A DNA stretch of 64,000 bases from contig NZ_FWFL01000003.1 of the NCBI RefSeq assembly GCF_900172295.1, positions 124,001 through 188,000 of the forward strand, read 5' to 3'. The stretch is from Roseovarius litorisediminis. Its GTDB lineage: Bacteria; Pseudomonadota; Alphaproteobacteria; Rhodobacterales; Rhodobacteraceae. The notes under the pieces are model-generated. The model was not told the origin of the DNA, did no database searches, and worked only from the letters and a program-made list of their open reading frames with translations. Within the stretch, counting starts at the first letter, position 1; every line of letters starts with the position of its first letter. The translations under genes were made by a program, and so were the position numbers. Positions 53,630 to 63,749 of the stretch are shown in pieces.

Positions 53630-55405
53630 TTATTCCCAGCACCTGACCAAAACAGTCATACCTGCGGCCTTGTGTGTCAGCACTTCAGGCGGAATCTGTT
53701 TCTGTTCTGATGTCTTTGAGATCGAAATGCCTGCTTGCGTCAGAACTTGTTGCACCGCGTCCGCATCGGCGGCAAAGCTCACGCCTTCAGGTAGTTTGCG
53801 ACCACTCTGACTTGCGGGCAGCAACATTCCGAGAACGGCACCGCCGGCATCAATCACAGGTCCGCCAACATCACCATCCAGCGCCGCCAGAGCCAGACGT
53901 TTAAGGCTTTTTTCGCCGTTTAATCCGCGGACATCAGACAGCTGGCCGAATGTTAGCGTCGGGGCGCCCAGAACTCCGCCATAGGAATATCCGGCGACGG
54001 CGATATCAGACTTCAAGCGGGGTATAACTTGTTGGAAGGCTGCAATCGTCAAGGGCGCCAGGTTTTCAAGTGGCCGGAGAACAGCAATGCCCAAACCATT
54101 GTTACTGGCTGCAACTTCTGCTTCGTGTCCGTCTTCAATCGTGATCCTTCTACAGCTTTCCACCACTTCAACAGTCGTTACAACTGTTCCTGCTTGATCG
54201 ACAAAAAAGCCCGAGCGCGAAAAGATCGGACGCCGGATTTCCAACCCCGATACCAGATCAATACTTTGCTCTTCATGGTTTCCAGCGTTGGCATCCAGAA
54301 CCCCGTCGATACGCGCAAAGCTTTGCTGCATTTCACCCAATAGCCGGGTGCGCCGCTCTTCGTCGCCCGCTGGCCAGACAAGTGAGAAGCCCTTGATTTG
54401 ACCGTTCTGCAACCAGACCTCGGTATGTGAAATGGTCAATGCGCTTTCACCAATCAGCGTAAATGCATTCTGTTTCAGCGTTCGAGGTCCTGTTTCCGGC
54501 ACGATTTCCAGGGTTTGCATGATGTCGTAGAGACCGGTCAGAGTGTCGCTGTCACCCTCCTGACTGATCAACAGAACGCTCGCATCGACATCACCGGTGG
54601 CAGTATAGTGCGCGAAGGGGGGATCGTACTTCTGAAAGGCAACTATATCCAACGGCATTTTGATTGATATGCCAGCGGCAGCGTCGCTGACCATTTGCAG
54701 GCCCAGCCCCTCAAGAACCGCATTGTATTGGCGCATCAATTCGGCGCGCTGTTTTGTTGTCAGAATTCCAGTACCTTCGAAATTATTAGCCTCTTGCCAC
54801 CGCGCCATAGAACTGCGGGTGCCGCGACCAAAGGCGGCGTCAATGGCCCCGTCGTAAAACCCGGCCCACTTCAGCGCGATTTGCAGATCGGCCCTGTCTT
54901 CACGGCTAAGCAGGCGTTCGCCTTGCCGGGCTTGACTGGGGGTTTCATCCGCAGGCTCTGTCAGGGGCTCTGCGGCAAGGGTCTCTGGCTCGGGTTCAGG
55001 CGTCTGGGCCGTCTGGATATCCGGGGTGTTCAAAGGTGTACGGTTCAAAAAATTCGCGCCGATCGGCCAGAATTGTTGCCGGTAACTGCTGCTGAACGCG
55101 ATATAGCTGTCACGTGGAATGATACCTTCACTGCGGTAGACCCGCAAAACCTGTTCTGCATCCTCGGTTGTATAGGGGCCCAGAGCAATTGCGTACCATC
55201 CGCTGCTCAGGGAAAATCCGTTTACATCCTGCAGCGCTGTCGCATACCGGCGAATGCTTTCCTGTGCGCGTGCCAGACTGGGCTGCGCCTCGACCTGAAC
55301 CCAGACCACTTGCTTCTGCTGCGACAGGGCCGTCGTAGCAGGAAGCAAAATCATTAAAACCATCAACAGAAAATAACGCGTCATACTATTTCGTGCCCTT
55401 GCCAT
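53630..55405 (-). CDS. SPOR/peptidoglycan-binding protein with degenerate trypsin-like domain
   Basis: A 591-residue secreted protein (signal peptide to about residue 29). An N-terminal SPOR-like segment (33-110), a Pro/Glu linker, a PG_binding_1-like repeat (about 168-228: ALKWAGFYDGAIDAAFGRGT), a middle domain, and a C-terminal trypsin-like domain. In that domain the positions of the catalytic His, Asp and Ser carry Glu413 (TVEVV), Gly439 (LGIAVL) and Val513 (GDVGGP), so it is probably inactive. A second start at 55384 is possible. It may act as a wall-associated scaffold (inference). Confidence 0.82.
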   Translation of the reverse strand: MARARNSMTRYFLLMVLMILLPATTALSQQKQVVWVQVEAQPSLARAQESIRRYATALQDVNGFSLSSGWYAIALGPYTTEDAEQVLRVYRSEGIIPRDSYIAFSSSYRQQFWPIGANFLNRTPLNTPDIQTAQTPEPEPETLAAEPLTEPADETPSQARQGERLLSREDRADLQIALKWAGFYDGAIDAAFGRGTRSSMARWQEANNFEGTGILTTKQRAELMRQYNAVLEGLGLQMVSDAAAGISIKMPLDIVAFQKYDPPFAHYTATGDVDASVLLISQEGDSDTLTGLYDIMQTLEIVPETGPRTLKQNAFTLIGESALTISHTEVWLQNGQIKGFSLVWPAGDEERRTRLLGEMQQSFARIDGVLDANAGNHEEQSIDLVSGLEIRRPIFSRSGFFVDQAGTVVTTVEVVESCRRITIEDGHEAEVAASNNGLGIAVLRPLENLAPLTIAAFQQVIPRLKSDIAVAGYSYGGVLGAPTLTFGQLSDVRGLNGEKSLKRLALAALDGDVGGPVIDAGGAVLGMLLPASQSGRKLPEGVSFAADADAVQQVLTQAGISISKTSEQKQIPPEVLTHKAAGMTVLVRCWE

Positions 55406-55556
55406 TACCGAACTGCCTTTGTGACAGCATTTGCGACCCTTTTATCAAATTTGCATGCGCGTGCACTGAAAATATGCGGCCAGCCGTGATTGACCCGACC
55501 GTATCGGGGCCGTAGGTAAGAGCGGCGAATTCACCCGCTTGGTTCAGGGGACGGGC

Positions 55557-56486
55557 ATGGTAGAAAAAAACAGCAAGCCACGATGCTTTCAGGACATAAT
55601 TCTGCGGCTTCAGACCTATTGGGCGTCACAAGGCTGTGCCGTGATGCAACCCTACGACATGGAGGTCGGCGCTGGTACTTTTCATCCGGCGACAACCCTG
55701 CGGTCACTGGGGTCAAAACCATGGGCTGCGGCCTATGTGCAGCCTTCGCGCCGTCCGACCGACGGTCGTTATGGCGAAAACCCCAACAGGCTGCAGCATT
55801 ACTATCAGTACCAGGTGCTGATCAAACCCAGCCCCCCAAATTTGCAGGAGCTTTATCTTGGAAGTCTCGAGGCGATCGGCATTGACATGGCTTTGCATGA
55901 TATCCGGTTTGTCGAAGATGACTGGGAAAGCCCGACGCTGGGGGCCTGGGGCCTGGGATGGGAAGTGTGGTGCGACGGAATGGAAGTTTCGCAATTCACC
56001 TATTTCCAGCAGGTTGGCGGGCATGACTGTCATCCGGTTTCCGGTGAATTGACCTATGGGCTGGAGCGGCTGGCGATGTATGTACTGGGGGTCGATCACG
56101 TGATGGACATGCCCTTTAACGATCCGGATGCACCGATTCAGTTGAAATATGGCGATGTGTTCCAGCAGACCGAGCAGGAATATTCGCGATGGAACTTTGA
56201 TGTGGCCAACACAACGGTTCTTCTCAAACAGTTTGAAGAAGCTGAAGCCGAGTGCGAGGCTATCCTGTCGCATCCGCATGAAGACCCCAAGACCGGCCGC
56301 CGAATTGTGATGGCTCACCCGGCTTATGACCAATGCATCAAGGCGTCGCACCTGTTCAACCTTCTGGATGCACGCGGGGTGATTTCTGTTACGGAAAGGC
56401 AGGCCTACATTGGACGTGTCCGCACTTTGGCCAAGAAATGTGCCGATGCCTTTGTACAAACCGAGGCCGGGGGATACATGGCGTGA
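55557..56486 (+). CDS. glyQ: glycine-tRNA ligase alpha subunit
   Basis: A 309-residue class II synthetase subunit. [35 protein letters not shown] at the N-terminus and [20 protein letters not shown] match the catalytic alpha chain. The start is ATG 55557 with AGGGGACGGG upstream. It pairs with GlyS encoded 530 bp downstream, with one small gene between. Confidence 0.96.
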   Translation: MVEKNSKPRCFQDIILRLQTYWASQGCAVMQPYDMEVGAGTFHPATTLRSLGSKPWAAAYVQPSRRPTDGRYGENPNRLQHYYQYQVLIKPSPPNLQELYLGSLEAIGIDMALHDIRFVEDDWESPTLGAWGLGWEVWCDGMEVSQFTYFQQVGGHDCHPVSGELTYGLERLAMYVLGVDHVMDMPFNDPDAPIQLKYGDVFQQTEQEYSRWNFDVANTTVLLKQFEEAEAECEAILSHPHEDPKTGRRIVMAHPAYDQCIKASHLFNLLDARGVISVTERQAYIGRVRTLAKKCADAFVQTEAGGYMA

Positions 56487-57010
56487 TAGGTAAAATCCTA
56501 GCGGGGGCGATTTTGGTTACAGCGTTGGTGGCCGGCGCGGCCATGTACTATTTGCAGGTCTATTATTTTTATGAACCTGTCACCGTCAATGGCGTGGATG
56601 ATGTGCAAATGACATCAATGGTTTCGGGGCAGCCGGAACCGGTTCTCTATGATGATTTCGAAGCAATCGATGCCAGCAGTTCGCCCATTCGCTATCGCGC
56701 CTGTTTCAAAACGACAATGAGCCACGCCATGCTGACTGAAACCTACCAGCCATACGAATCCCCCGAACCGCTGACGGCGCCCGGCTGGTTCGACTGCTTT
56801 GATGCCACGGCACTTGGGGCGGAACTGGAAGCAGGCCGCGCTCTGGCCTTTCTGGGCACCCGCGACGTGCAATATGGTATCGACCGCGTTGTTGCTATCA
56901 CCGAGGATGGTCGCGGTTACGTCTGGCACCAGATCAACAATTGCGGCGAGGTTATTTTCGATGGCCAGACAGCGCCAGCCAACTGCCCCGAACCTCCACA
57001 AGGGTACTGA
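56483..57010 (+). CDS. DUF6446 family membrane-anchored protein
   Basis: A 175-residue protein with an N-terminal membrane segment ([21 protein letters not shown]) and a soluble domain with [29 protein letters not shown]. It starts with a GTG overlapping the glyQ stop and is followed by glyS; this glyQ-DUF6446-glyS arrangement is frequent in Rhodobacterales. Function unknown; co-transcription with the synthetase subunits is expected. Confidence 0.8.
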   Translation: MIGKILAGAILVTALVAGAAMYYLQVYYFYEPVTVNGVDDVQMTSMVSGQPEPVLYDDFEAIDASSSPIRYRACFKTTMSHAMLTETYQPYESPEPLTAPGWFDCFDATALGAELEAGRALAFLGTRDVQYGIDRVVAITEDGRGYVWHQINNCGEVIFDGQTAPANCPEPPQGY

Positions 57011-57015
57011 CCAAT

Positions 57016-59271
57016 ATGCCTGATCTTCTGATCGAACTTTTCTCTGAAGAAATTCCCGCCCGCATGCAAACCCGTGCGGCCGAGGATCTGAAAGCGCGTG
57101 TTACCGATGCGCTGGTCGAGGCCGGTTTGACATACGCCGGGGCCGCCGCTTTTTCGACGCCACGCCGCCTGACACTGGCCGTGCAGGGGCTGCTTGCCGA
57201 AAGCCCAACCGTCAAAGAAGAGCGTAAGGGCCCCCGCGTTGACGCCCCCGAGAAAGCCATCGAAGGATTTTTGCGTGGCGCAGGGGTATCCCGTGAACAG
57301 CTTGAAGTTCGTGACGAGAAGAAGGGCCAGGTCTATTTCGCCATGATCACCAAGCCCGGACGCCCGGCTACTGAAATCGTGGCCGAAGTTCTGGAGCAGG
57401 TCATTCGCAATTTCCCCTGGCCCAAATCCATGCGATGGGGGTCGGGTAGCCTCCGGTGGGTGCGACCGCTTCATTCGATCCTGTGCATCCTGACCAATGA
57501 TGCCGCTGAGGTCGATGTGGTTGACCTGAATATCGACGGGATCAAGGCCGGGAATACCACCCGGGGACACCGCTTTATGGGGGCAGGACAGATCTCTGTT
57601 TCCTCATTTGACGACTATCAGTCCAAATTGAAACGCGAACACGTCATACTTGATGCCAAAGAGCGCGCCGATCATATCTGGCAGGACGCGACCAATCAGG
57701 CCTTTGCCGCTGGCCTGGAATTGATGGAGGACCGCAGTCTTCTGGCCGAGGTCGCTGGGCTTGTTGAGTGGCCTGTTGTTCTGATGGGCAAGATCGACGA
57801 GGCGTTCCTGGAATTGCCTCCCGAGGTATTGCAGACATCGATGAAAGAGCACCAGAAGTTCTTTTCGGTGAAAAACCCTAAAACCGGTCGGATTGAGCGG
57901 TTTGTCACGGTTGCAAATATTGAAACTGCTGACCAAGGGGCGACTATCCTGGCTGGCAATCAGAAAGTTTTGTCAGCGCGCTTGGCGGATGCAAAATTCT
58001 TTTGGGAAAACGATTTGCGCGTGGCCAATGCGGGCATGGACGCATGGATTGAGCAGCTTGAGAATGTTACTTTCGAACGCCAGCTTGGTACGCAGGCGGC
58101 CCGGATTGTACGTATCGCACTGCTCGCCCGCGAGATGGCCCCAGTTCTGGGGGCTGATCCTGATTTGGCCGAGCAGGCCGCAAAGGTCGCCAAGGCCGAT
58201 CTCAGCTCGGAAATGGTGTATGAATTTCCAGAGCTGCAGGGTCTGATGGGGCGCTATTATGCGAAAGCGGCAGGTTTGCCTGATGAGGTGGCCGCCGCCT
58301 GCGAAGAGCATTACTCGCCCTTGGGGCCGTCCGATGACGTGCCCCCGGCGCCGGTATCGCAAGCGGTCGCGCTGGCGGACAAGCTGGATACGCTGACCGG
58401 ATTTTGGGCGATTGGTGAAAAACCCACTGGGTCAAAAGACCCGTTTGCGCTGCGCCGTGCAGCGTTGGGGGTGATCCGGATCATTCTGGATGGCAAGCAC
58501 CGCCTGAAACTTGACCGCTTTGTGGATGGTCAGCTTTTGCGTCACAAGATCAGCCTCAATCGTTTCAAGGCGAACGAAGGCGAAATTGACACGCTTGAGG
58601 AAGTGCTGAAAGAAATTGCAGATCGCGGTGTTTTCGGTGCGGCCTGGCACGCAGTGCTGGATCGTGTCGCGGGCAAGGATGGGGCCCCCGATACCGACAA
58701 AGGCAGCCTTTTGCACACCGTTGGCGATGCGGTTCCAGATATCAGTACCGACCTGCTTGCGTTTTTCCACGAACGGCTAAAGGTTTATCTGCGTGACCGC
58801 GGTCTGCGCCACGATGTGATTGACGCCTGTCTGGAGTTGGATGGCGGCGATGACCTTTCCCTGATCGTCGCACGTGCAACAGCGCTTTCGGACGTTCTGA
58901 AAACCGATGACGGAGAAAATCTGTTGCAGGGTTTCCGGCGTGCAAACAACATTCTGTCCCAGGCCGAGGAAAAGGACGGAGTTGAATATTCTTACGGTGC
59001 CGACGTCAAATTTGCGGAAACAGACGTGGAAAAAGAACTGTTCGCTGCGTTGGACACGGCCGAGGAGGCCATCAACACCGCAATTGCAACCGAGGACTTT
59101 GTAAGCGCGATGGCTGCAATGGCTACATTGCGTACCCCGATCGATGCATTTTTCGACGCGGTGCAGGTCAATACAGACAATGCTGTTGTGCGCCGCAACC
59201 GTCTGAATCTGCTTAGCCGAATTCGCCATATCTGCCTGTCTGCGGCTGATCTGACCCGGGTCGAGGGCTGA
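57016..59271 (+). CDS. glyS: glycine-tRNA ligase beta subunit
   Basis: A 751-residue subunit. MPDLLIELFSEEIPARMQ opens the family, FSVKNPKTGRIERFVTVAN and the HD-like/anticodon-binding C-terminus follow. It holds tRNA recognition and editing-related domains of bacterial alpha2-beta2 GlyRS. The start is ATG 57016, 5 bp after the preceding stop. Confidence 0.96.
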   Translation: MPDLLIELFSEEIPARMQTRAAEDLKARVTDALVEAGLTYAGAAAFSTPRRLTLAVQGLLAESPTVKEERKGPRVDAPEKAIEGFLRGAGVSREQLEVRDEKKGQVYFAMITKPGRPATEIVAEVLEQVIRNFPWPKSMRWGSGSLRWVRPLHSILCILTNDAAEVDVVDLNIDGIKAGNTTRGHRFMGAGQISVSSFDDYQSKLKREHVILDAKERADHIWQDATNQAFAAGLELMEDRSLLAEVAGLVEWPVVLMGKIDEAFLELPPEVLQTSMKEHQKFFSVKNPKTGRIERFVTVANIETADQGATILAGNQKVLSARLADAKFFWENDLRVANAGMDAWIEQLENVTFERQLGTQAARIVRIALLAREMAPVLGADPDLAEQAAKVAKADLSSEMVYEFPELQGLMGRYYAKAAGLPDEVAAACEEHYSPLGPSDDVPPAPVSQAVALADKLDTLTGFWAIGEKPTGSKDPFALRRAALGVIRIILDGKHRLKLDRFVDGQLLRHKISLNRFKANEGEIDTLEEVLKEIADRGVFGAAWHAVLDRVAGKDGAPDTDKGSLLHTVGDAVPDISTDLLAFFHERLKVYLRDRGLRHDVIDACLELDGGDDLSLIVARATALSDVLKTDDGENLLQGFRRANNILSQAEEKDGVEYSYGADVKFAETDVEKELFAALDTAEEAINTAIATEDFVSAMAAMATLRTPIDAFFDAVQVNTDNAVVRRNRLNLLSRIRHICLSAADLTRVEG

Positions 59272-59409
59272 TATTTTCAGATTCTGATGTGTGGCTAGCG
59301 ACAAGATGAATTATTGCTGGTCATCTTTGGGCTAAAACGCCGCTGGTTCTGCCCCTTGCCTTGTGCGCCGTCGCGGGTATGCTGCACCAACAAAGAGAAG
59401 GGTGCCGCA

Positions 59410-61950
59410 GTGCAGCAAGGCGACAAAGATATCACTCTGATTACCCCTACGGCACCGATTACAGCCAAAACCCACGGGGGACGGGCGAAGTGCCTGCAAC
59501 GTCTTGTGCGCCTTGACCTTCCGGTGCCGCGCACGATTGCCTTGTCGTTTGACGCGGTGCATTCCATCGCCGCTGGCGAATTACCGGATATGAACGCCAT
59601 TCTGGAACCATTCGGGGATGCGCCGCTGCTTTGTGTGCGTCCCTCATCGGAAGATCCCGATTGGGGTGGGCCGGGTGCCATACTTAATATCGGCATGAAC
59701 GACGCCCGTTATGTCGAGCTTTCCGACCAGATCGGAAAGGTTGCGGCGGCTGAGATTTATCTGCGTTTCGTGCAATCGTATGCCATCCATGTGGCGCGGT
59801 TGGACCCGGATATTCTGGACGATGTCGTGGAAGAGCCAACCGAAGGGCTGGGGCAGGCGTTGCGTGCCTATGAAGAGGAAACAGAAGAAGAGTTTCCTCA
59901 GGACCCGGCGGTGCAAATGTCCGAGGTTTTGCGCTCGATGGCCCGCGCATGGGAAGGCACAACCGCGCGCCTTTTAAGGCAGGCGAAAGGTGCGCCAGCG
60001 GACGCGGGCCTTGGGTTGGTGGTGCAACAGTTGGCTCTTGGATTAGGCTATGGCGAATGCGGCTCCGGTGTGATGCAACTGGTCAACAGCCAGACTGGCG
60101 AGCGTAAGATTACGGGTCGGTATCTGTCGCAATCGCAGGGACGCGAGGCGTTGAGCAGCGGTAGCGATGCGCTGTTTCTGGAACGTGACCCGCGCGGCCC
60201 CTCACTGGAAGAACTGGCACCAGAGGCCTTTGAACAACTCAAATCCCACACAGCGCTGATGCGGGAAAAGCTGCGCGAGGAAATGCAGTCGGAGTTCACC
60301 ATCGAGAATGGAAAAGTGTACCTTCTGGACGGCCTGCGTGTGGCCCGCAATGCACGCGCAGCCGTCAGTATCGCTGTTAATCTGGCCGAGGACGGCATCA
60401 TCAGCCGTGAAGAGGCATTGATGCGGGTTGAACCACGCGCCCTGAATGAACTGCTGCACCAGCAGGTCGACCCGGAGGCCAAACGCGATATCCTGGCCCG
60501 TGGTATCGCAGCCAGCCCGGGGGCTGCGGCTGGACAAATTGTTTTCTCTGCTGCCGAAGCGCAGGCAAGTGAATCGCGTGGTGAGGCGTGTATTTTGGTC
60601 CGTCGCGAGACGAGCCCCGAGGATATTCGCGGGATGCATGCGGCCGTTGCTGTGTTGACAGAGCGGGGGGGGATGACCAGCCATGCCGCCGTTATCGGAC
60701 GCGGGATCGGGTTGCCTTGCGTTGTAGGTGCATCGGAAATCCGCTTTCAGGCGAGAAAAAAACAGCTGACCTTTCCGGACGGCCGAGTTTTGAAACAGGG
60801 TGACATGATCACCATCGATGGAAGCAATGGCCACGTTTTGGCTGGCGAAACCCCGTTGCTTGAATCCTCGCGCGACAAATCGCTCCAGATTTTGATGGAG
60901 TGGGCCGATGACGTTCGCGACATTGCAGTGCGTGCCAATGCCGACACTCCTGCCGATGCCAAAGTGGCCCGTAATTTCAAGGCGCAGGGAATTGGTTTGT
61001 GCCGGACCGAGCATATGTTCTTTGAAGCGGACCGGCTGACTGTCATGCGCGAGATGATCTTTGCCGACACCAGCAAAGATCGCGCCGCAGCGCTTGAGCT
61101 TTTGTTGCCAATGCAACGAGATGATTTCACTGATCTGTTTCGTATCATGCAGGGTCAGCCCGTGTGCATCAGATTGCTTGATCCGCCGCTGCACGAGTTT
61201 TTGCCCACCGACCGCGCCGGACATCTGCAACTGGCCGAGGCGCTTGATCTGCCATTGTCTGTCGTTACACGCCGGGTCGAGGCATTGGGTGAATATAACC
61301 CCATGTTGGGCATGCGCGGCGTGAGGCTGGGTATAACCGTGCCGGAAATTTATGACATGCAGGCGCGTGCCATCTTTGAAGCGACGATTGAGGCCAGCCA
61401 CGAAAGCAAGCCTGTCGTGCCCGAGATAATGATCCCACTGGTATCGGCCCGACGCGAAGTTGAAATGGTCAAAGCCCGGGTTGATGCCGTGGCGGCTGCG
61501 GTGCGCAACGAGACAGGCGAAGATTTCACCTATCGGCTCGGGGTCATGGTTGAAACCCCACGCGCCGCCTTGCGCGCGGCGGAAATCGCGCCCTTGGTGG
61601 CCTTTCTCAGCTTCGGCACAAACGATCTTACGCAGATGACCTATGGGCTATCACGAGATGATGCTGGCAGGTTTATGTCCGAATACGTGCGTCAGGGTGT
61701 CTTCCCGGAAGATCCGTTTCATACGCTGGATATCGACGGTGTCGGAGAGCTATTGCAGATCGGGGCAGAGCGGGGTCGCTCTGCCAATCACGATGTTTTT
61801 CTGTCAATCTGTGGCGAGCATGGCGGCAATCCCGAATCAATCGCTTTCTGCCGTGAGGCGGGATTTGACTATGTTTCCTGCTCTCCGTTCAGGGTGCCGG
61901 TGGCGCGACTTGCTGCCGCACAGTTAGCGGTAAAAGATAAAATCGGATAG
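59410..61950 (+). CDS. PEP-utilising enzyme, pyruvate phosphate dikinase-like
   Basis: An 846-residue protein. A degenerate ATP-grasp-type N-terminus, the swivelling phosphohistidine domain with GGMTSHAAVIGRG (His425), and the PEP/pyruvate-binding TIM barrel ending in CGEHGGNPESIAF (Cys801). The N-terminal third is shorter and less PPDK-like than usual (family about 870-890 residues), so it may have an altered nucleotide or phosphoryl donor. The start is GTG 59410 with GAGAAGGG upstream. Probable role is interconversion of pyruvate and PEP alongside the pyruvate carboxylase. Confidence 0.8.
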   Translation: MQQGDKDITLITPTAPITAKTHGGRAKCLQRLVRLDLPVPRTIALSFDAVHSIAAGELPDMNAILEPFGDAPLLCVRPSSEDPDWGGPGAILNIGMNDARYVELSDQIGKVAAAEIYLRFVQSYAIHVARLDPDILDDVVEEPTEGLGQALRAYEEETEEEFPQDPAVQMSEVLRSMARAWEGTTARLLRQAKGAPADAGLGLVVQQLALGLGYGECGSGVMQLVNSQTGERKITGRYLSQSQGREALSSGSDALFLERDPRGPSLEELAPEAFEQLKSHTALMREKLREEMQSEFTIENGKVYLLDGLRVARNARAAVSIAVNLAEDGIISREEALMRVEPRALNELLHQQVDPEAKRDILARGIAASPGAAAGQIVFSAAEAQASESRGEACILVRRETSPEDIRGMHAAVAVLTERGGMTSHAAVIGRGIGLPCVVGASEIRFQARKKQLTFPDGRVLKQGDMITIDGSNGHVLAGETPLLESSRDKSLQILMEWADDVRDIAVRANADTPADAKVARNFKAQGIGLCRTEHMFFEADRLTVMREMIFADTSKDRAAALELLLPMQRDDFTDLFRIMQGQPVCIRLLDPPLHEFLPTDRAGHLQLAEALDLPLSVVTRRVEALGEYNPMLGMRGVRLGITVPEIYDMQARAIFEATIEASHESKPVVPEIMIPLVSARREVEMVKARVDAVAAAVRNETGEDFTYRLGVMVETPRAALRAAEIAPLVAFLSFGTNDLTQMTYGLSRDDAGRFMSEYVRQGVFPEDPFHTLDIDGVGELLQIGAERGRSANHDVFLSICGEHGGNPESIAFCREAGFDYVSCSPFRVPVARLAAAQLAVKDKIG

Positions 61951-62111
61951 AAATTTTGGGAATGCTGTAACTTTCGACAAATTTTTGCCACATTTCCTTT
62001 TCGAAAATTTCACCCGTTTTCGGGCGTGGCAGCAGGGGCTAGACCTAAACGATTGTTTTCTGTACCCCGCCCCCTTGGCGTGGGGGATCCCACTTCGTTA
62101 GGAGAATGGGT

Positions 62112-62723
62112 ATGGTAAAGATAGCACTCGCTATGGTGCTGGCCTTTGCTGGTACAATTGGTTTTGCGGATACACCGACTGACAAGCTGGTAAATCACGA
62201 ACGCGGCGCGTTGAACGCGATTTCCGGTAACAAGCTTGCGACTTTTCTCAAACCATCGGAATCTGAAATTCAATACTCGCGAGAATGGCTGGCGTCTCAA
62301 GACCTGGTCAAAGGCGGGCCACAATGGAAATGCCTGAGCGAAGCCTTGTATTTCGAAGCCCGCGGCGAAAGCGTGAAGGGGCAGTTTGCAGTGGCAGAGG
62401 TCATCCTGAACCGCGTGGATAGCCCGCGTTTTCCGGATACAGTTTGTGAAGTCATCAATCAGGGGACCGGGCGCAAATTTGCCTGTCAGTTCACCTATAC
62501 CTGTGACGGCCACAAGGAAGTTATTGCCGAACCTCAGGCGTATAAACGTGTAGGTAAGGTGGCGCAGCTTATGATCAACGGGGGCCCCCGCGAACTGACG
62601 AGGGGCGCGACCCACTATCATACGCGGGCAGTCAGCCCCAAGTGGTCGCGAAAGTTTCCACGCACGGCTACGATCGGTGTGCACCACTTCTACCGACAGC
62701 CGACTCGGCTATCACAGAATTAA
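62112..62723 (+). CDS. cell-wall hydrolase, SleB family
   Basis: A 203-residue secreted protein with a signal peptide (IALAMVLAFAGTIGFA) and the Hydrolase_2/SleB domain: CLSEALYFEARGESVKGQFAVAEVILNRV, with the putative catalytic Glu in EARGE, plus FACQFTYTCDG. It cleaves peptidoglycan. ATG 62112 with AGGAGA 9 bases upstream is preferred over ATG 62106. Upstream (62072-62097) lies a GC-rich partial dyad. Confidence 0.87.
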   Translation: MVKIALAMVLAFAGTIGFADTPTDKLVNHERGALNAISGNKLATFLKPSESEIQYSREWLASQDLVKGGPQWKCLSEALYFEARGESVKGQFAVAEVILNRVDSPRFPDTVCEVINQGTGRKFACQFTYTCDGHKEVIAEPQAYKRVGKVAQLMINGGPRELTRGATHYHTRAVSPKWSRKFPRTATIGVHHFYRQPTRLSQN

Positions 62724-62900
62724 TACAGTTTTTCCAGAAACCGGGCCGAAAGCCCGCAGTGACGCAGTAAAGTCGGGACAAACCCCGTCAAATTGGCCAA
62801 AAGCAAACAATCGCGGTTGACTCGCTCGCGCGCGTGAGTAAAAGGCAGGCTTCACAGGAATTCACGGGCGGCAGAGCTGCCCGGCGCAGGAGACAATAAA

Positions 62901-63068
62901 ATGGCGAAGCCGACGACTATCAAGATCCGTCTGAACTCGACCGCGGGCACGGGCCATTTCTATGTGACCAAGAAAAACGCCCGCACCATGACCGAAAAAA
63001 TGGTTGTACGTAAATACGACCCGGTGGTGCGCAAGCATGTCGAATACAAAGAAGGCAAGATCAAGTAA
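62901..63068 (+). CDS. rpmG: 50S ribosomal protein L33
   Basis: A 55-residue basic protein: [20 protein letters not shown], then [31 protein letters not shown]. This is bL33 without the zinc-binding CxxC pairs (C-minus type). GGAG precedes the ATG by about 8 bases. A Rho-independent terminator follows 24 bp after the stop. Confidence 0.95.
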   Translation: MAKPTTIKIRLNSTAGTGHFYVTKKNARTMTEKMVVRKYDPVVRKHVEYKEGKIK

Positions 63069-63091
63069 GATCAGCCGGATTACCAGTTTAT

Positions 63092-63120
63092 AAGGCCGTG
63101 CCAGTTGGGCGCGGCCTTTT
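63092..63120 (+). terminator. terminator after rpmG
   Basis: AGGCCGTGCC and GGGCGCGGCCT arms with a short AGTTG loop, followed by TTTTCTGT. The first arm starts 24 bp after the rpmG stop. Confidence 0.85.
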
Positions 63121-63263
63121 CTGTGCCATGGGGTCTGTTCACGAGAGCAGATAATCGCCTAAGCGTCTGCGGGTCGGGATTGGCAAACATCGTCCACGCG
63201 CGCTTGAGGTGACGGTGTTTGTGTAGCGGGCAAAGCCTCTACAAATCAAAAGCACCCTAAATT

Positions 63264-63749
63264 TTGTTAATCGGGTGGGGCAAATACCCGAGAAACCTGA
63301 CCTTCGCGCCGCTTGCCTTCAGTGTCTCAGATGCGGGATGGGTCGGACGTTGGCAAGGCGCATTCCAATCATCGTTTCGGATATTCTGCTCTGAACGACC
63401 TTTGACTGACGCCACCCCCAAAACCTGCATGAAAAGCTGGATGCGGCGCCTCAGCGAACTCACCGCAGTAGGTCTTGCGTCAATGTTAGACCCTGCCGGA
63501 GGTTACCGACTGTTTGAAAAGTACCTACCCTCTCTAGGGATGACATTGGATGATGCACCTCATGAGTATCGAAGATGATGTAAAAGAGGCGCAAGCAATT
63601 GGGATTCCTTAACTGAAAGCCTTCACGGTGCGGTAAAGAAACTCGCGTCACCGGATCGGAATACCATATTATTTGGCGCCGATTCAGATGGGCTTGTAAC
63701 GTATCTCTTTTTGAAAAAATCCGTTCAATCGCTGGGCCAGAAGCGCTGA
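63264..63749 (+). pseudogene. possible broken small gene, AT-richer than neighbours
   Basis: One reading frame runs from 63264 to a TGA at 63576-63578, and the same frame stays open to another TGA at 63747-63749. The protein-like parts are MKSWMRRLSELTAVGLASML, YRLFEKYLPSLGMTLDD and, after the first stop, LASPDRNTILFGADSDGLVT. Codon use is less GC-biased than around it (for example ATA TTA TTT). I recognise no family. It could be a decayed acquired gene or chance. Confidence 0.3.

Noticed and set aside
63576..63578. Selenocysteine codon (TGA) in the frame at 63264-63749
   Set aside because: No SECIS-like hairpin and no selenoprotein family resemblance; decay or chance is simpler.
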